64,000 nucleotides of DNA from NCBI GenBank assembly GCA_964608265.1, contig CAZSNP010000002.1:1-64000 (forward strand). The letters run 5' to 3'. Each line of letters begins with the position of its first letter. The first letter of the stretch is position 1. The notes beneath the pieces are model-generated. The model was not told the origin of the DNA. It saw only the letters and a list, made by a program, of their open reading frames with translations, and did no database searches. This stretch comes from JANWXR01 sp964608265 (GTDB lineage Bacteria; Chloroflexota; Anaerolineae; Anaerolineales; UBA6663). Shown one piece after another: positions 1-8,332 of the stretch. The position numbers were made by a program, and so were the translations under genes.

Positions 1-383
1 TCCCCAAAGGCTACAAGACGCGCACCGTCGTCTCGACCGAGGAGTTCCGCAAGGCGTGCAAGTCGTCCGACATCATCGCCCGCGAGGCCGCGCACACCAC
101 CCGCATCAAGGTGCGGCCCGGCGAGGAGCTGACGCCCGGCCACGTCACCATCAGCGCCACCGCCGCCGAGACCGGCGACAACGTCGCCGACCTCGACGCC
201 ACCATCGAGGGCGACGCGGTCGAGATCGCCTTCAACGTGAAATATCTGGTGGATGTCCTCAACATCCTCGACACGCCCAACGTCGCGCTCGAAACCTCGA
301 CCTCGACCAGCCCCGGCGTCATCCGCCCGGTGGGCCGCGAGGATTACGTGTATGTGGTGATGCCGATGCATCTCGGAAAATAG
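1..383 (+). CDS. dnaN: DNA polymerase III beta sliding clamp, C-terminal part
   Basis: This is the last 126 codons of a gene that begins before the window; the first complete codon is at base 3. The reading contains TRTVVSTEEFRKACK and ends in YVYVVMPMHLGK, which fits the third clamp domain of DnaN, where MPMxL is the usual C-terminus. The protein forms the ring that tethers replicative polymerases to DNA and binds MutS, DnaE and other partners. A strong terminator follows 13 nt after the stop, so this is the end of its transcription unit. Identification is by recalled family motifs. Confidence 0.9.
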   Translation, partial: PKGYKTRTVVSTEEFRKACKSSDIIAREAAHTTRIKVRPGEELTPGHVTISATAAETGDNVADLDATIEGDAVEIAFNVKYLVDVLNILDTPNVALETSTSTSPGVIRPVGREDYVYVVMPMHLGK

Positions 384-395
384 CCAGCTGACGGA

Positions 396-427
396 AACCC
401 CCGGCGCCGAGCCGGGGGTTCTTTTTT
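396..427 (+). terminator. Rho-independent terminator after dnaN
   Basis: A perfect 10-bp GC-rich stem (396-405 with 411-420) and 5-nt loop are followed by a C plus T6 run. Placed directly behind the dnaN stop codon. Confidence 0.9.
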
Positions 428-481
428 CTCATCACCCGGGCGGTTGACCGGCGGCGGGGAGATGGGGACAATCGAGCCGAG

Positions 482-1477
482 ATGACGAACCGGGTGGTGG
501 ACCTCGAACGCGGGCGGGTGATGGTCGTCACCGACCTGCACGGTGACTGGCTGGCGTACTGGCATTACTGCAAACGCTTCCTCGAACTGCGCGCGCGCGG
601 CGAGGCCGACACCCTCATCTTCGCCGGCGACCTCATCCACAGCGAAGGCCCCGAGGCCGCCGACTATTCGCTCGAGATGGTGCTCGACCTGCTGCACCTG
701 CGGCAGGAGTTGGGCGACCGGCTGATCGTGCTGCTCGGCAACCACGAGCTGCCGCACCTGTACGGCTTCCCGCTCAGCAAGGGCAACATCGTGTACACGC
801 CGCGCTTCGAGAAGGCGATGGGCGAGTATCGGGCCGACATCCTGGCCTTCTTCGACGCGCTGCCGTTCTTTGTGCGCACGCGGGCGGGTGTGGCGGTGGC
901 CCACGCGGGCGCCTCGCGCGCCGGGGCGACCCTGCGCACCTTTCAGGCGCTGAAGAGCTATTCGCACGCCGCCGAGCTGGCGCTGGTCGATTCGATGCTG
1001 GCCGGGCAAGACCGCGACTCGCTACGCGCCGGCCTCGGCAAGCTCAACGCGCAGAGTTACGGCGATATGGCCGAGGAGTTTTTGGGCATCACCAGCCCGC
1101 TGCACCCGCGCTACGATGATTTGCTGCGCGGCCTGTTTGTGCAAAGCTGGTCGGAGAACTTCCAGCATTTGTGGGATGCGCTCATCAACCGCAACGAGCA
1201 CGAGTACGGCGAGGGTGCGTATCGCTCCCACCTCAACCACTTCCTCGATCACCTCTCGGCGGGCTTCGTGCCGCAGCGCTTCCTCGTCTGCGGGCACATC
1301 GGTGTGCCAGCCGGCGGCGCGCAGGTGGTGCTCGGCAAGCAATTGCGGCTGGCGAGCTGGACGCACGCCGCCCCGCCCGAAGCCGGCGAATACCTGCTCT
1401 TCGACGCCGGACGCCCGGTGCAGACGATGGACGCGTTGAAAGAAGGGCTGGATTGGGCGCTGCCGGCGAGGCATTGA
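482..1477 (+). CDS. Calcineurin-like metallophosphatase
   Basis: A 331-residue cytoplasmic protein with the metallophosphoesterase signature in order: DLHGD (residues 18-22), GDLIHS (49-54), GNHE (86-89), and a later AHAG motif. These provide the Asp, His and Asn ligands of a two-metal site that hydrolyses phosphoesters. The arrangement resembles the PPP-type serine/threonine phosphatase or diadenosine tetraphosphatase branch; the substrate cannot be told from sequence. There is no signal peptide. It stands alone between the dnaN terminator and the SGNH hydrolase gene, on the same strand as both. Confidence 0.85.
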   Translation: MTNRVVDLERGRVMVVTDLHGDWLAYWHYCKRFLELRARGEADTLIFAGDLIHSEGPEAADYSLEMVLDLLHLRQELGDRLIVLLGNHELPHLYGFPLSKGNIVYTPRFEKAMGEYRADILAFFDALPFFVRTRAGVAVAHAGASRAGATLRTFQALKSYSHAAELALVDSMLAGQDRDSLRAGLGKLNAQSYGDMAEEFLGITSPLHPRYDDLLRGLFVQSWSENFQHLWDALINRNEHEYGEGAYRSHLNHFLDHLSAGFVPQRFLVCGHIGVPAGGAQVVLGKQLRLASWTHAAPPEAGEYLLFDAGRPVQTMDALKEGLDWALPARH

Positions 1478-1673
1478 GGGGCCGCGCGTTTTCACGCAGG
1501 CTAAAAACACACCTCCCGGCGTTCATTCCAACAAGAGCATGTAACTCGAAACGACCGCATTTGACTTCGCCCGTTTCGGGTTTACACTCAGGCAGTCGCT
1601 TACGTTTCCACACTCGGAGGGAGGCCCCCATAAAACCCAATCCACCCGCTGGCAGGTTATTGTTTCCACTGTT

Positions 1674-2483
1674 TTGGCGCTGGCGGTCGCCTTCGCCGGC
1701 TCGCTGGCCGGCCCGGCTCGCGCCACGCCGCAAGACCCGGGCTCGATGGCGGCGCTGGGCGATTCCATCACCACCGCCTTCAACACCGGCAGCAGCAGCT
1801 TCCGCGATGCACCGGGGAACTCGTGGAGCACCGGCTCGGCCCTCTCCACCAGCCTGTACCGGCGTTTCCTCGCCCGGCCCGGCTCGACGATCAACGGCCA
1901 GAACTTCAACTACGCCGTGACCGGCGCAAAGATGAGCAACCTGCTGACGCAAGCCAATCGTGTCGGCAGCGTCGAACTCGTGACGTTGCTGATGGGCGCC
2001 AACGACGTGTGTACGTCGAGCGAGAGCACGATGACCTCGGAGGCGGTGTTCGAGACCCAGTTCCGCGCGGCGATGCAAGTGCTGGCCGGGCCCTCCGCGC
2101 CGGCCAATCGCGTCGTGTACGTGTTGAGCATCCCGCGTGTGAAGGGGCTGTGGGAGGTGCTGCGTTTCAACGGCTCGGCGCGGTTCGCGTGGTGGCTGTT
2201 TGGAATCTGCCAATCCATGCTCCGCAACCCGCTCTCCACCAGCAGCAGCGATACGCAGCGCCGCGACCGGGTGGATGCGCGCAACGTGGCCTTCAACACC
2301 ATCCTGAGCACCGTCTGCGCCGAGTATGGCTCGCGCTGTCTGTTCGACAACAACGTCGTCTACAACTATTCCTTCACGGCCAGCGATATTTCCACCCGCG
2401 ACTACTTCCATCCCTCGCTCACCGGGCAGGCCACGCTGGCGCGCGAGGCGTGGAACGAATACCGGAGGCAGGTCGGCCCTTGA
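1674..2483 (+). CDS. Secreted SGNH/GDSL-family hydrolase
   Basis: An exported esterase/lipase-like protein. Near the N-terminus it has GDS with the nucleophile serine (residues 29-31), then GAND (108-111) carrying the Asn of block III, and D243-x-x-H246 in DYFHPS as the catalytic Asp/His pair; spacing fits the SGNH fold. The TTG at 1674 is the first usable start, but the frame stays open upstream and reads KTQSTRWQVIVSTV into the hydrophobic stretch, so the true signal peptide probably begins near 1630. The natural or acyl-ester substrate is unknown. Confidence 0.8.
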   Translation: MALAVAFAGSLAGPARATPQDPGSMAALGDSITTAFNTGSSSFRDAPGNSWSTGSALSTSLYRRFLARPGSTINGQNFNYAVTGAKMSNLLTQANRVGSVELVTLLMGANDVCTSSESTMTSEAVFETQFRAAMQVLAGPSAPANRVVYVLSIPRVKGLWEVLRFNGSARFAWWLFGICQSMLRNPLSTSSSDTQRRDRVDARNVAFNTILSTVCAEYGSRCLFDNNVVYNYSFTASDISTRDYFHPSLTGQATLAREAWNEYRRQVGP

Positions 2484-2539
2484 GATGTAACAGCGCCCGC
2501 ACAGAACAGGCCGCGCAACATTGCGCGGCCTGTTCTGTT

Positions 2540-4297
2540 TCAGGGCACGTTGCGGTAACGGAGCGTGTCGTCCGCAATCCACACCGCGTGCGCGCGGTCC
2601 TGTGCGTCGAGCGCGAAGGCCACGTCGAGGCTCGTCGCCGAGCCGATGGCGCGCGGGGCCAACCAGCCGCCGTCGGCGTTCTGCTCAGCGAAACGGACGC
2701 CATCGGCGCGAAACCACAGCGCGCGCGCCAGCCCATCGGCGTTGACGGCCAGCCGCAGCGACGGGCCGCGCTCCTCGCCCGTCACCCTCACCGCCGCGCC
2801 CCAGCCCTCGGTGTTCGTCCAGCGCCGGTAGTACAACCCATCCCCACCGTTCCACGCTAGGTGGACGTTGCCCTGCCCATCGGCCACGAGCTGGAGTGAG
2901 AGGCCGTCGGGCGCGCTGCTCGCGTCGGAAAGCGTCTGCGGCTCGCCCCACGTTTGGCCGTCATCGGAGGAGAAGCGATAGCGCACGGTGAACGGATCGC
3001 TGCCCGCCTCGCCCAACCGCACCCAGGCCACATGCAGCCCGCCGCGCGCATCGGCCGCGAACTGCGGCATCACGGCCAGCGCAACATCCGAAAGACGCGG
3101 GGTGTCCGGGCTATCCTCCGACGCCACGCGCGCCCGAGGCGGGAGGTAGCGCAGCGTGCCGGCGCCGGTGAGGAAGACGCCGCGCAGTTGCCCATCCGGC
3201 GCGGGGCGGAAGTGGAACTCGCGCGCCGTGCCGTACGCGGGGAGGAGCAGCTCGGCGCCCGCGCCCGAAGCGAAACAGCGCCGGTACACGCCGAACGTGC
3301 CGATGTCGTTGGTCATCGCGCCGTTCCACACCGCACACACGCTGCCATCGGTTTGCGCCACAAGCTGCAAGCTCCCGAACAGGGCGGCGAACTCAGTCGT
3401 CATCGCTTCCGGCTCCGCCCACGCCCCATCGGTTCCGAGTTGCTGATGAAAGTAGTCGCTGATCACACGCGTGCCGCGCGCTTCGTAAACCAAATGCAAC
3501 ACGCCCTGATTGTCGAAGGCGAGGTGCGGGAATTGCGCCGAGGTGAAGGAGCCGGGCAGGGTGCTGCTCGCCGGGCCGGGCGGCGTGGGCGTGGGCGGCG
3601 GCGTAGCCGTGCCGGCGCTCAGGAAAGCGGTCGCCGCCGCGAGCGCCTCGGGCACCTCTTGCAGCCAGTCGTTGAATTGCGCCGTCGTCATCGGCGCGGG
3701 CGGCGCGGGGTCTTGCCCCGGCGCGGTGATGGTGCTCTGCTGTCCGGCCACCAGGTCAACAAAATTGCCGGTCGGGTTGCGCAACCGGCACGCGCCTTCG
3801 AGGCAGGTGATGAGCAGCGGACCGGCGCTTGGCGCCTGCGTCACGCTCATCAGCGAGCCGCGCACGGTGGCGATGCCGGTCGGCGTTTCGATTTCGAATC
3901 GGCCGTCGGCCAGCCCCCTGGTCACGATAACCCACACCTGGCCGGCCTCGAGCTTGAGGCGGGTGATGGGGTTGAGCGTGTCGGGCGGGAACTCCAACAG
4001 CTCGAACTCGGTATTGGCGGCGATGCGGACGATGGAGCCTTCGGAGGTATCGACCCGCGCGCGCGACTCGGCGCCGGTGCGCACGCCGCCGCTGACCCCG
4101 AAGACCTGCCCGACCGAGGCCGTGCCCCACTCGGCGGCGCTGGTGTCGCGGATCGTCACGGCGTTGCGGAGTTCGGAGAGTTGCGCCGTGCGTGGCTGCG
4201 AGGTCGCAGTCGGCGGCAATAGGGTCGCCGTTTCAACGGCGGCCGGCCCGCTGCAGGCCGCGAGCATCCCGATCAGCAGCATCCATGAGTAGCGCAT
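2540..4297 (-). CDS. FecR-domain lipoprotein with beta-propeller-like C-terminal half
   Basis: 585 residues starting MRYSW, with an AAAGGA ribosome-binding site 8 nt upstream. A short hydrophobic segment ends in a lipobox (LAAC, Cys near residue 15), so it is probably a lipoprotein. Residues about 40-200 resemble a FecR domain (VRIAANTEFELLEF, GRFEIETPTGIATVRGS), a fold found in sigma-factor regulators and in surface proteins. A Pro/Thr-rich linker (PPPTPTPPGP) leads into about 330 residues with repeated SSDDGQTWGEPQTLSD-like motifs typical of sialidase/BNR propellers. Function unknown; substrate binding at the cell surface is an inference. Confidence 0.75.
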   Translation of the reverse strand: MRYSWMLLIGMLAACSGPAAVETATLLPPTATSQPRTAQLSELRNAVTIRDTSAAEWGTASVGQVFGVSGGVRTGAESRARVDTSEGSIVRIAANTEFELLEFPPDTLNPITRLKLEAGQVWVIVTRGLADGRFEIETPTGIATVRGSLMSVTQAPSAGPLLITCLEGACRLRNPTGNFVDLVAGQQSTITAPGQDPAPPAPMTTAQFNDWLQEVPEALAAATAFLSAGTATPPPTPTPPGPASSTLPGSFTSAQFPHLAFDNQGVLHLVYEARGTRVISDYFHQQLGTDGAWAEPEAMTTEFAALFGSLQLVAQTDGSVCAVWNGAMTNDIGTFGVYRRCFASGAGAELLLPAYGTAREFHFRPAPDGQLRGVFLTGAGTLRYLPPRARVASEDSPDTPRLSDVALAVMPQFAADARGGLHVAWVRLGEAGSDPFTVRYRFSSDDGQTWGEPQTLSDASSAPDGLSLQLVADGQGNVHLAWNGGDGLYYRRWTNTEGWGAAVRVTGEERGPSLRLAVNADGLARALWFRADGVRFAEQNADGGWLAPRAIGSATSLDVAFALDAQDRAHAVWIADDTLRYRNVP

Positions 4298-4324
4298 GGC
4301 TTCATCCTTTCGCTGAGGGCGAGG

Positions 4325-4330
4325 ATTATA
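4325..4330 (-). promoter_or_regulatory. -10 box (TATAAT) of the FecR lipoprotein gene
   Basis: A consensus TATAAT on the minus strand ends 27 nt before the ATG at 4297, giving a leader of about 20 nt that includes the ribosome-binding site. Confidence 0.6.
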
Positions 4331-4334
4331 CCGA

Positions 4335-4372
4335 GACAAAAGAAAGAGCCACGACCTCCCCGGTCGTGGCTC
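4335..4372 (-). terminator. Terminator downstream of mscL
   Basis: A perfect 11-bp stem (4346-4356 with 4362-4372) and 5-nt loop, followed on the minus strand by TTTCTTTTG. It separates mscL from the FecR gene, so the two are not one operon. Confidence 0.85.
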
Positions 4373-4403
4373 CTTGTGGAGACAGGCGCGCCGTGCTGTA
4401 CGA

Positions 4404-4769
4404 TTAGCGTTTGGCCAGCAGGTCGCGGATTTCGCCCAGCAACTTCTGATCCGGCGTCGGCCCGGCGGGCGCGGGCGGCTGGGGCGGGTTGACCCGGTTG
4501 GCCACCTGCACGATCTGGAAGATGACGAAGGCGATGATGAGGAAGTTGATGACGGCCTGCACGAAGTTGCCCCAGCCGATGGAGGCGGAGCCGACCTGAA
4601 TGGCCTGCCCGGCGAAGTTGATGCCGCCGAGCAACACACCGATCAGCGGCATGAGGATGTCGTTGACCAGCGAGCCAATGATGGCGCCGAACGCACCGCC
4701 GATGATGACGCCAACGGCCAGGTCGAGGACGTTGCCGCGCATGACGAATTTGCGAAATTCTTCCAACAT
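4404..4769 (-). CDS. mscL: Large-conductance mechanosensitive channel
   Basis: 121 residues, the usual MscL size. The N-terminus (FRKFVMRGNVLDLAVGV) is the amphipathic S1 helix leading into TM1, followed by IGGAFGAIIGSLVNDILMP, a periplasmic loop, TM2 (FLIIAFVIFQIV) and the charged C-terminal bundle ending LLGEIRDLLAKR. The pentameric inner-membrane channel opens under high membrane tension and releases solutes during osmotic downshock. It has its own terminator. A Pro-rich insert (PPQPPAPAGPTP) precedes the terminal helix, a common position for length variation. Confidence 0.97.
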   Translation of the reverse strand: MLEEFRKFVMRGNVLDLAVGVIIGGAFGAIIGSLVNDILMPLIGVLLGGINFAGQAIQVGSASIGWGNFVQAVINFLIIAFVIFQIVQVANRVNPPQPPAPAGPTPDQKLLGEIRDLLAKR

Positions 4770-4853
4770 GAGTGAAGTCTCCTTATGAATGGGGCACGGG
4801 CGCGTGCCTGTCTTGCAAAACGAACGCCAGTCTACGCTGGCGTTGTCAAGAGT

Positions 4854-5480
4854 TTATAAAGAGGCGGTCAGGGCTTGCGGCCCGCCCGCCCGTTCGGCCC
4901 GCCGGATGGCGGTGGCGGCAAGCTGCGCCACCACCAGCATCAAATCCAAATCGTCCTGGGTGAACTGCCGATCGGAGACCTTGTTGAGGATTTGGATGAC
5001 GCCGAGCACGCGGCCGTTGTCGAGGGTGACCGGCACACAGACCATCGAACGCGTCTTGAACCCGACCGTCTCATCCACCAGCGAAAAGAAGCGCGAGTCG
5101 CGCCGCACGTCCAACACGATCTCGGGCCGTTTCTGCGCGGCCACCGCGCCGGCGATGCCCTGCCCCGACGGCAGGCGATAGCCGGTGAGCGAGGCGGCCG
5201 CCGTGCCGCGCACCACGGTGAAGACCAGCTCGCCGGTCTGTTCGTCCAGCAACATCAACGTGCCGTCGGAGGCCTTCAACACCGCCATAGACGAATCGAG
5301 GATGTTGCCGAGCAGCTTGAGCACATCGGTTTCGGAGCTGATGTTTTGCGAGAGGTAGTACAGGGCCGAGAGCGCGTGCACCGACTCGCGCAGCGCCCGC
5401 AACTCATCGCGCAGTTCGCGATTCTCCTCGGTCAACCGGCGGGCTTCTTCCTTGAAAAAGCGGATGCTATCTTCGGTCAT
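4854..5480 (-). CDS. GAF-domain protein with N-terminal coiled coil
   Basis: 208 residues. The first 50 residues are a charged heptad-rich helix (EEARRLTEENRELRDELRAL), followed by one GAF domain (about 55-195) containing LPSGQGIAGAVAAQKRPEIV and VCVPVTLDNGRVLGVIQILNK. GAF domains bind small ligands such as cyclic nucleotides or tetrapyrroles. No output domain is present, so it may act through dimerisation or by associating with a kinase or phosphodiesterase. The minus strand has TATCAT 15 nt before the ATG, a probable -10 box. Confidence 0.8.
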   Translation of the reverse strand: MTEDSIRFFKEEARRLTEENRELRDELRALRESVHALSALYYLSQNISSETDVLKLLGNILDSSMAVLKASDGTLMLLDEQTGELVFTVVRGTAAASLTGYRLPSGQGIAGAVAAQKRPEIVLDVRRDSRFFSLVDETVGFKTRSMVCVPVTLDNGRVLGVIQILNKVSDRQFTQDDLDLMLVVAQLAATAIRRAERAGGPQALTASL

Positions 5481-5551
5481 ACGCGCTCACTAATCGGGAT
5501 GATAGCATGGTCTGGCGGGCCGGCAAAGCAGCCCGCCAGCCACTGATAGAA

Positions 5552-5580
5552 CTTCGGCCCGGATCAGTTCCGGGCCGAAG
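5552..5580 (-). terminator. Hairpin downstream of rpsU
   Basis: A perfect 12-bp stem (5552-5563 with 5569-5580) and 5-nt loop lies 11 nt past the rpsU stop. The T-tract is weak (TTCTATC), so termination may be partial with some readthrough into the GAF gene. Confidence 0.6.
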
Positions 5581-5591
5581 AGGTGGGCAGA

Positions 5592-5807
5592 CTATTCTTC
5601 CCCGTACACATCTCGGCGGCGCCGCTTGTTCAGGCGACGGATAGCCTTCTTCTTCTCGATGCGACGGACTTCGCTCTTGGAGACAAACCACCGCTTGTTG
5701 CGCAGTTGAGTGAGGACGCCGCTGCGCATGACTTTTTTCTTGAAGCGCTTCAGCAGTTGGTCTTGCGTTTCGTTGGGGCGTAGGACGACTTTGGTCACGA
5801 ACTTCAC
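5592..5807 (-). CDS. rpsU: 30S ribosomal protein bS21
   Basis: 71 residues, very basic, with the bS21 pattern: NETQDQLLKRFKKKVMRSGVL, then a RRIEKKK and KRRRR-rich tail. bS21 binds the 30S platform near the anti-Shine-Dalgarno end of 16S rRNA and helps initiation. A GGGAGGTG ribosome-binding site lies directly upstream of the ATG. It appears monocistronic, with a hairpin on its 3' side. Confidence 0.93.
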   Translation of the reverse strand: MKFVTKVVLRPNETQDQLLKRFKKKVMRSGVLTQLRNKRWFVSKSEVRRIEKKKAIRRLNKRRRRDVYGEE

Positions 5808-5894
5808 CTCCCTTCGAGGCAGGGATTGTTCAAAAGTTAAGCGGGCGCAAGTTTACCGTATGGGTCGCGAAGCTGTCAACAAGCGTTCCGGCGC

Positions 5895-5994
5895 GGGTGC
5901 ATTTCTACATTTTGGCGGGGCCGCATCCTGAGCGGAGGCCAGCCGCTTTTGCGGGCCGCAGTCGAAGGAGCGGCCAATAATCTGGAATGCACCC
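5895..5994 (+). mobile_element. 100-bp miniature element, copy 1
   Basis: A 100-bp sequence with terminal inverted repeats GGGTGCATT/AATGCACCC, flanked by an 8-bp direct repeat TCCGGCGC (5887-5894 and 5995-6002). It is the exact reverse complement of 39647-39746. It has no coding capacity. The combination of identity, terminal repeats and target duplication points to a recently mobile non-autonomous (MITE-like) element moved by a transposase encoded elsewhere. Confidence 0.8.
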
Positions 5995-6021
5995 TCCGGC
6001 GCCGTGTACACGCAAAGGTTG

Positions 6022-6077
6022 TCAGCCGCTCCTTCGACTGCGCGGCCAATAACGGGCCGCTCCGCTCAGGATGCGGT
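6022..6077 (+). repeat. Diverged relative of the 100-bp element
   Basis: The core GCCGCTCCTTCGACTGC and CCGCTCAGGATGCGG of the 100-bp element reappear here in the opposite orientation to copy 1, 28 bp away, without its terminal repeats. Together the two could form a large hairpin. Confidence 0.6.
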
Positions 6078-6142
6078 TGTCACCGACAAAGCGTGCGCGC
6101 ACACCCGGCGCAACCGGGGTAAGGGCGAAGTCGTTCGGCTCT

Positions 6143-6182
6143 GCCTCACCCCAACCCCTCTCCCGCTGGGAGAGGCGAGTGA
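6143..6182 (+). repeat. Single-arm copy of the CCTCACCCC/CTCTCCC spacer repeat
   Basis: Shares CACCCCAACCCCTCTCCC and the GCTGGGAGAG hairpin with the larger palindromes at 37201-37302 and 53708-53833. Confidence 0.6.
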
Positions 6183-6198
6183 GGCCGCGCGGGTTGGT

Positions 6199-6204
6199 TA
6201 CAAT
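6199..6204 (+). promoter_or_regulatory. -10 box (TACAAT) of the Nudix gene; probable leaderless start
   Basis: TACAAT lies only 9 nt before the ATG at 6214, so transcription would begin at or within a few bases of the start codon. Confidence 0.55.
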
Positions 6205-6213
6205 TGCTGCAGG

Positions 6214-6687
6214 ATGTTCGACCGGCCGCATCGCTTCACGTTGTGTTGCCTCACGCGCGGCAACTCGGTGCTGCTGCTGCATCGCCGTCGCCCGCCCAAC
6301 GCCGGTTTGTGGAACGGGGTGGGCGGCAAACTCGGGCCCGGCGAGTCACCCCTGGCCGCGTGCTTGCGCGAGGTGCGCGAGGAGACCGGCTTGCAACTGG
6401 CGACGGCGCGTTTCGCCGGCACGCTGACGTGGGCGGGCTTCGAGATCGACGACGGCGGGCTGTATCTGTTCGTGGCCGAAGCGCCGCCCGGCGAGCCGCA
6501 GCCAAACGGCGAGGGCGAGCTGCGCTGGTGGCCGCGCGCCGAGGCCTGCACATCGCCGGCGGTCGTGGCCAACCTCCACCGCGTGCTGCCGCCAATCCTC
6601 GGGGGCGCGCCGCAACGCTATCACTTCGTCTATCGCGGCGAGGCCATCGTCGCCCACTCGCTGCACCCACTCGCGCATGTCCTCTGA
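6214..6687 (+). CDS. Nudix hydrolase
   Basis: 157 residues from the ATG at 6214. Residues 38-60 form a complete Nudix box (G-x5-E-x7-REVREETGL), which binds the divalent metal and cleaves nucleoside diphosphates linked to another moiety. LWNGVGGKLGPGES resembles the MutT/8-oxo-dGTPase and NADH-pyrophosphatase-like branches, but substrate specificity is not readable. The preceding -10 box is very close, so the mRNA is probably leaderless. The last 11 nt overlap the start of the next gene, which suggests coupled translation. Confidence 0.9.
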   Translation: MFDRPHRFTLCCLTRGNSVLLLHRRRPPNAGLWNGVGGKLGPGESPLAACLREVREETGLQLATARFAGTLTWAGFEIDDGGLYLFVAEAPPGEPQPNGEGELRWWPRAEACTSPAVVANLHRVLPPILGGAPQRYHFVYRGEAIVAHSLHPLAHVL

Positions 6688-7390
6688 GCCGCCGCACATC
6701 GGCACGCTGCGCGAGACCGCGCTGCACGCCGCCCTCAAGCAATATTGCGCGCGCCCCGGCGACGAAATCGAGGCGCGCGTGGGCGGGCATGTGGCCGACC
6801 TGCGGCGCGGTGATTTGCTGATCGAGATTCAGACGCAGAACTTCGCCGCCTTCAAACGCAAAATCGCGCGGCTGCTCGACGACTACCGGGTGCGCGTCGT
6901 GCACCCGATCGCCGTCGCGAAATGGATCACGCGGGTGAGCGCCGACGGCGAAAAAATCGGGCGGCGCAAATCACCCCGGCGCGGCGAGCTGGCCGATATC
7001 TTCCTCGAATTGGTCAGCCTCGCGGCGTTGCTCTCGCACCGCAACTTCTCGCTCGAAGTGTTGCTGATTCACGAAGAGGAAATCCGGACGCCGGCCAAAC
7101 CCTCGAAGCGCCGGCGCCGCTGGAAGAAAGAGTGGCGCACTCACGACCGGCGCTTGCTCGAAGTCGTCGAGTGGGAGGTGTTCGAGTCGCCCGCCGACTA
7201 TGCTCACCGCTTTCTGCCCGCCGGCCTGCCGCAGCCGTTCACCAATCGCGCGCTGGCCAAAGCCCTCGGCCAGCCGGCCTTCATCGCGCAGAAGATCACG
7301 TATTGCTTTCAGAAGATGGGGCTGATCGAGGCGGCCGGGAAGAAGGGGCGGGCCAAGCTCTTTCAGCGCGTGCCGCCGTCAGCGGGCTGA
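6677..7390 (+). CDS. Hypothetical protein with nuclease-like N-terminal region
   Basis: 237 residues, overlapping the Nudix gene by 11 nt. Residues about 20-60 (IEARVGGHVADLRRGDLLIEIQTQNF) resemble the core of a PD-(D/E)xK nuclease, with Asp in VAD and Glu-x-Gln in EIQ, followed by KRKIARLL. The middle is very basic (KPSKRRRRWKKEW) and the C-terminal 80 residues look like a winged helix (FTNRALAKALGQPAFIAQKITYCFQKMGLIE). A DNA- or RNA-acting enzyme is plausible but unproven. It is convergent with, and overlaps by 12 nt, the PfkB kinase gene. Confidence 0.6.
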   Translation: MSSEPPHIGTLRETALHAALKQYCARPGDEIEARVGGHVADLRRGDLLIEIQTQNFAAFKRKIARLLDDYRVRVVHPIAVAKWITRVSADGEKIGRRKSPRRGELADIFLELVSLAALLSHRNFSLEVLLIHEEEIRTPAKPSKRRRRWKKEWRTHDRRLLEVVEWEVFESPADYAHRFLPAGLPQPFTNRALAKALGQPAFIAQKITYCFQKMGLIEAAGKKGRAKLFQRVPPSAG

Positions 7391-8197
7391 GAACAGCCCC
7401 GCCGGGCCGAGGTGCTCGACGGCGGCGGAGGCCAGGGCCACGCCGCGTTGCGCCGCAGCCACCGGATCAGCGCCCAGCGCCAGCGCCGCCAGCGTCGCGC
7501 CGCAGAACACATCGCCCGCGCCGGTCGGGTCCACCTCACGCGCAGCGGGGGCGGGCAAGTGAAACACAGCGCCGCCCTCAATCACCAGCGCCCCGCGCTC
7601 GGCCAGCGTGATGAAGAGCAACTTGCCCTCATCGGCCTTCGCGCCGGCGACCGAACCGAACAGCCCATTGGCCTCGTTCTCGTTCATGAAAAACAGATCG
7701 GCGCTCTCAAGCAACACGCGCACATTTTCGGTCTCGCCGTACGCCAGCCGCGCATACGTGCCGGCCGAGACCCGCCGCGCGCCGCGCCGGCGACAGGCGC
7801 GCAGGAACTCCAGCTGCCGCCTCGCTGAACTCAGCGCCGCGATGTGGACAGAATCGAAGCCGTGTAGATCATCGGGCAAGTCATCGGGGATCAATTCCCC
7901 CTCCGCGCCCCAGTCCGCCTTCAGCAACGTCGCTTTGCCGCCGCCGTGATGGGCGATGTCGAGCCGGGTGAGCGCCTCCGGTGAGACCCGCGGCCCGAGC
8001 CACGTCACCCGTTCGGCCACCGGCGCGAGCGCAGCCGGCATCGGATAGGGGTGAGGCGCGAACAACGTAGCCGGCGCGCCGCTGCGCTGCGCGGCCAGCG
8101 CCGTGTACATCGCCGCGCCGCCGGCGCTGCGCTCGATCCGCCCGCCGAGGCGCAGCGTATCCAGCGAGGCCACGCCGATGATGAGCAGGCCCGTCAT
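7379..8197 (-). CDS. PfkB-family carbohydrate/nucleoside kinase
   Basis: 272 residues from MTGLLIIGVASLDTL. It shows the PfkB/ribokinase fold: an N-terminal GG-containing segment (RSAGGAAMYTALAAQRSG, signature 1) and the C-terminal VDPTGAGDVFCGA (signature 2, about residues 222-234) with the catalytic Asp of GAGD. Such enzymes phosphorylate sugars or nucleosides with ATP; NENEAN fits a ribokinase-like lineage but does not identify the substrate. TATAGT ends 7 nt before the ATG, so the mRNA is probably leaderless. Confidence 0.85.
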   Translation of the reverse strand: MTGLLIIGVASLDTLRLGGRIERSAGGAAMYTALAAQRSGAPATLFAPHPYPMPAALAPVAERVTWLGPRVSPEALTRLDIAHHGGGKATLLKADWGAEGELIPDDLPDDLHGFDSVHIAALSSARRQLEFLRACRRRGARRVSAGTYARLAYGETENVRVLLESADLFFMNENEANGLFGSVAGAKADEGKLLFITLAERGALVIEGGAVFHLPAPAAREVDPTGAGDVFCGATLAALALGADPVAAAQRGVALASAAVEHLGPAGLFSAR

Positions 8198-8204
8198 GCG
8201 CCGA

Positions 8205-8210
8205 ACTATA
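8205..8210 (-). promoter_or_regulatory. -10 box (TATAGT) of the PfkB gene; leaderless
   Basis: Exactly 7 nt separate TATAGT from the ATG at 8197. Confidence 0.6.
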
Positions 8211-8332
8211 CCCGCGCTCGCGGAATTCACCCGCTCTTTACCCGTTTCAACGAACACATACCCTCGGCCATCGGCAACGTTTCTATACTGGCCGCATCGG
8301 TGGCAATGTGCCGGTGAAGGTGAAGGTGTGGG

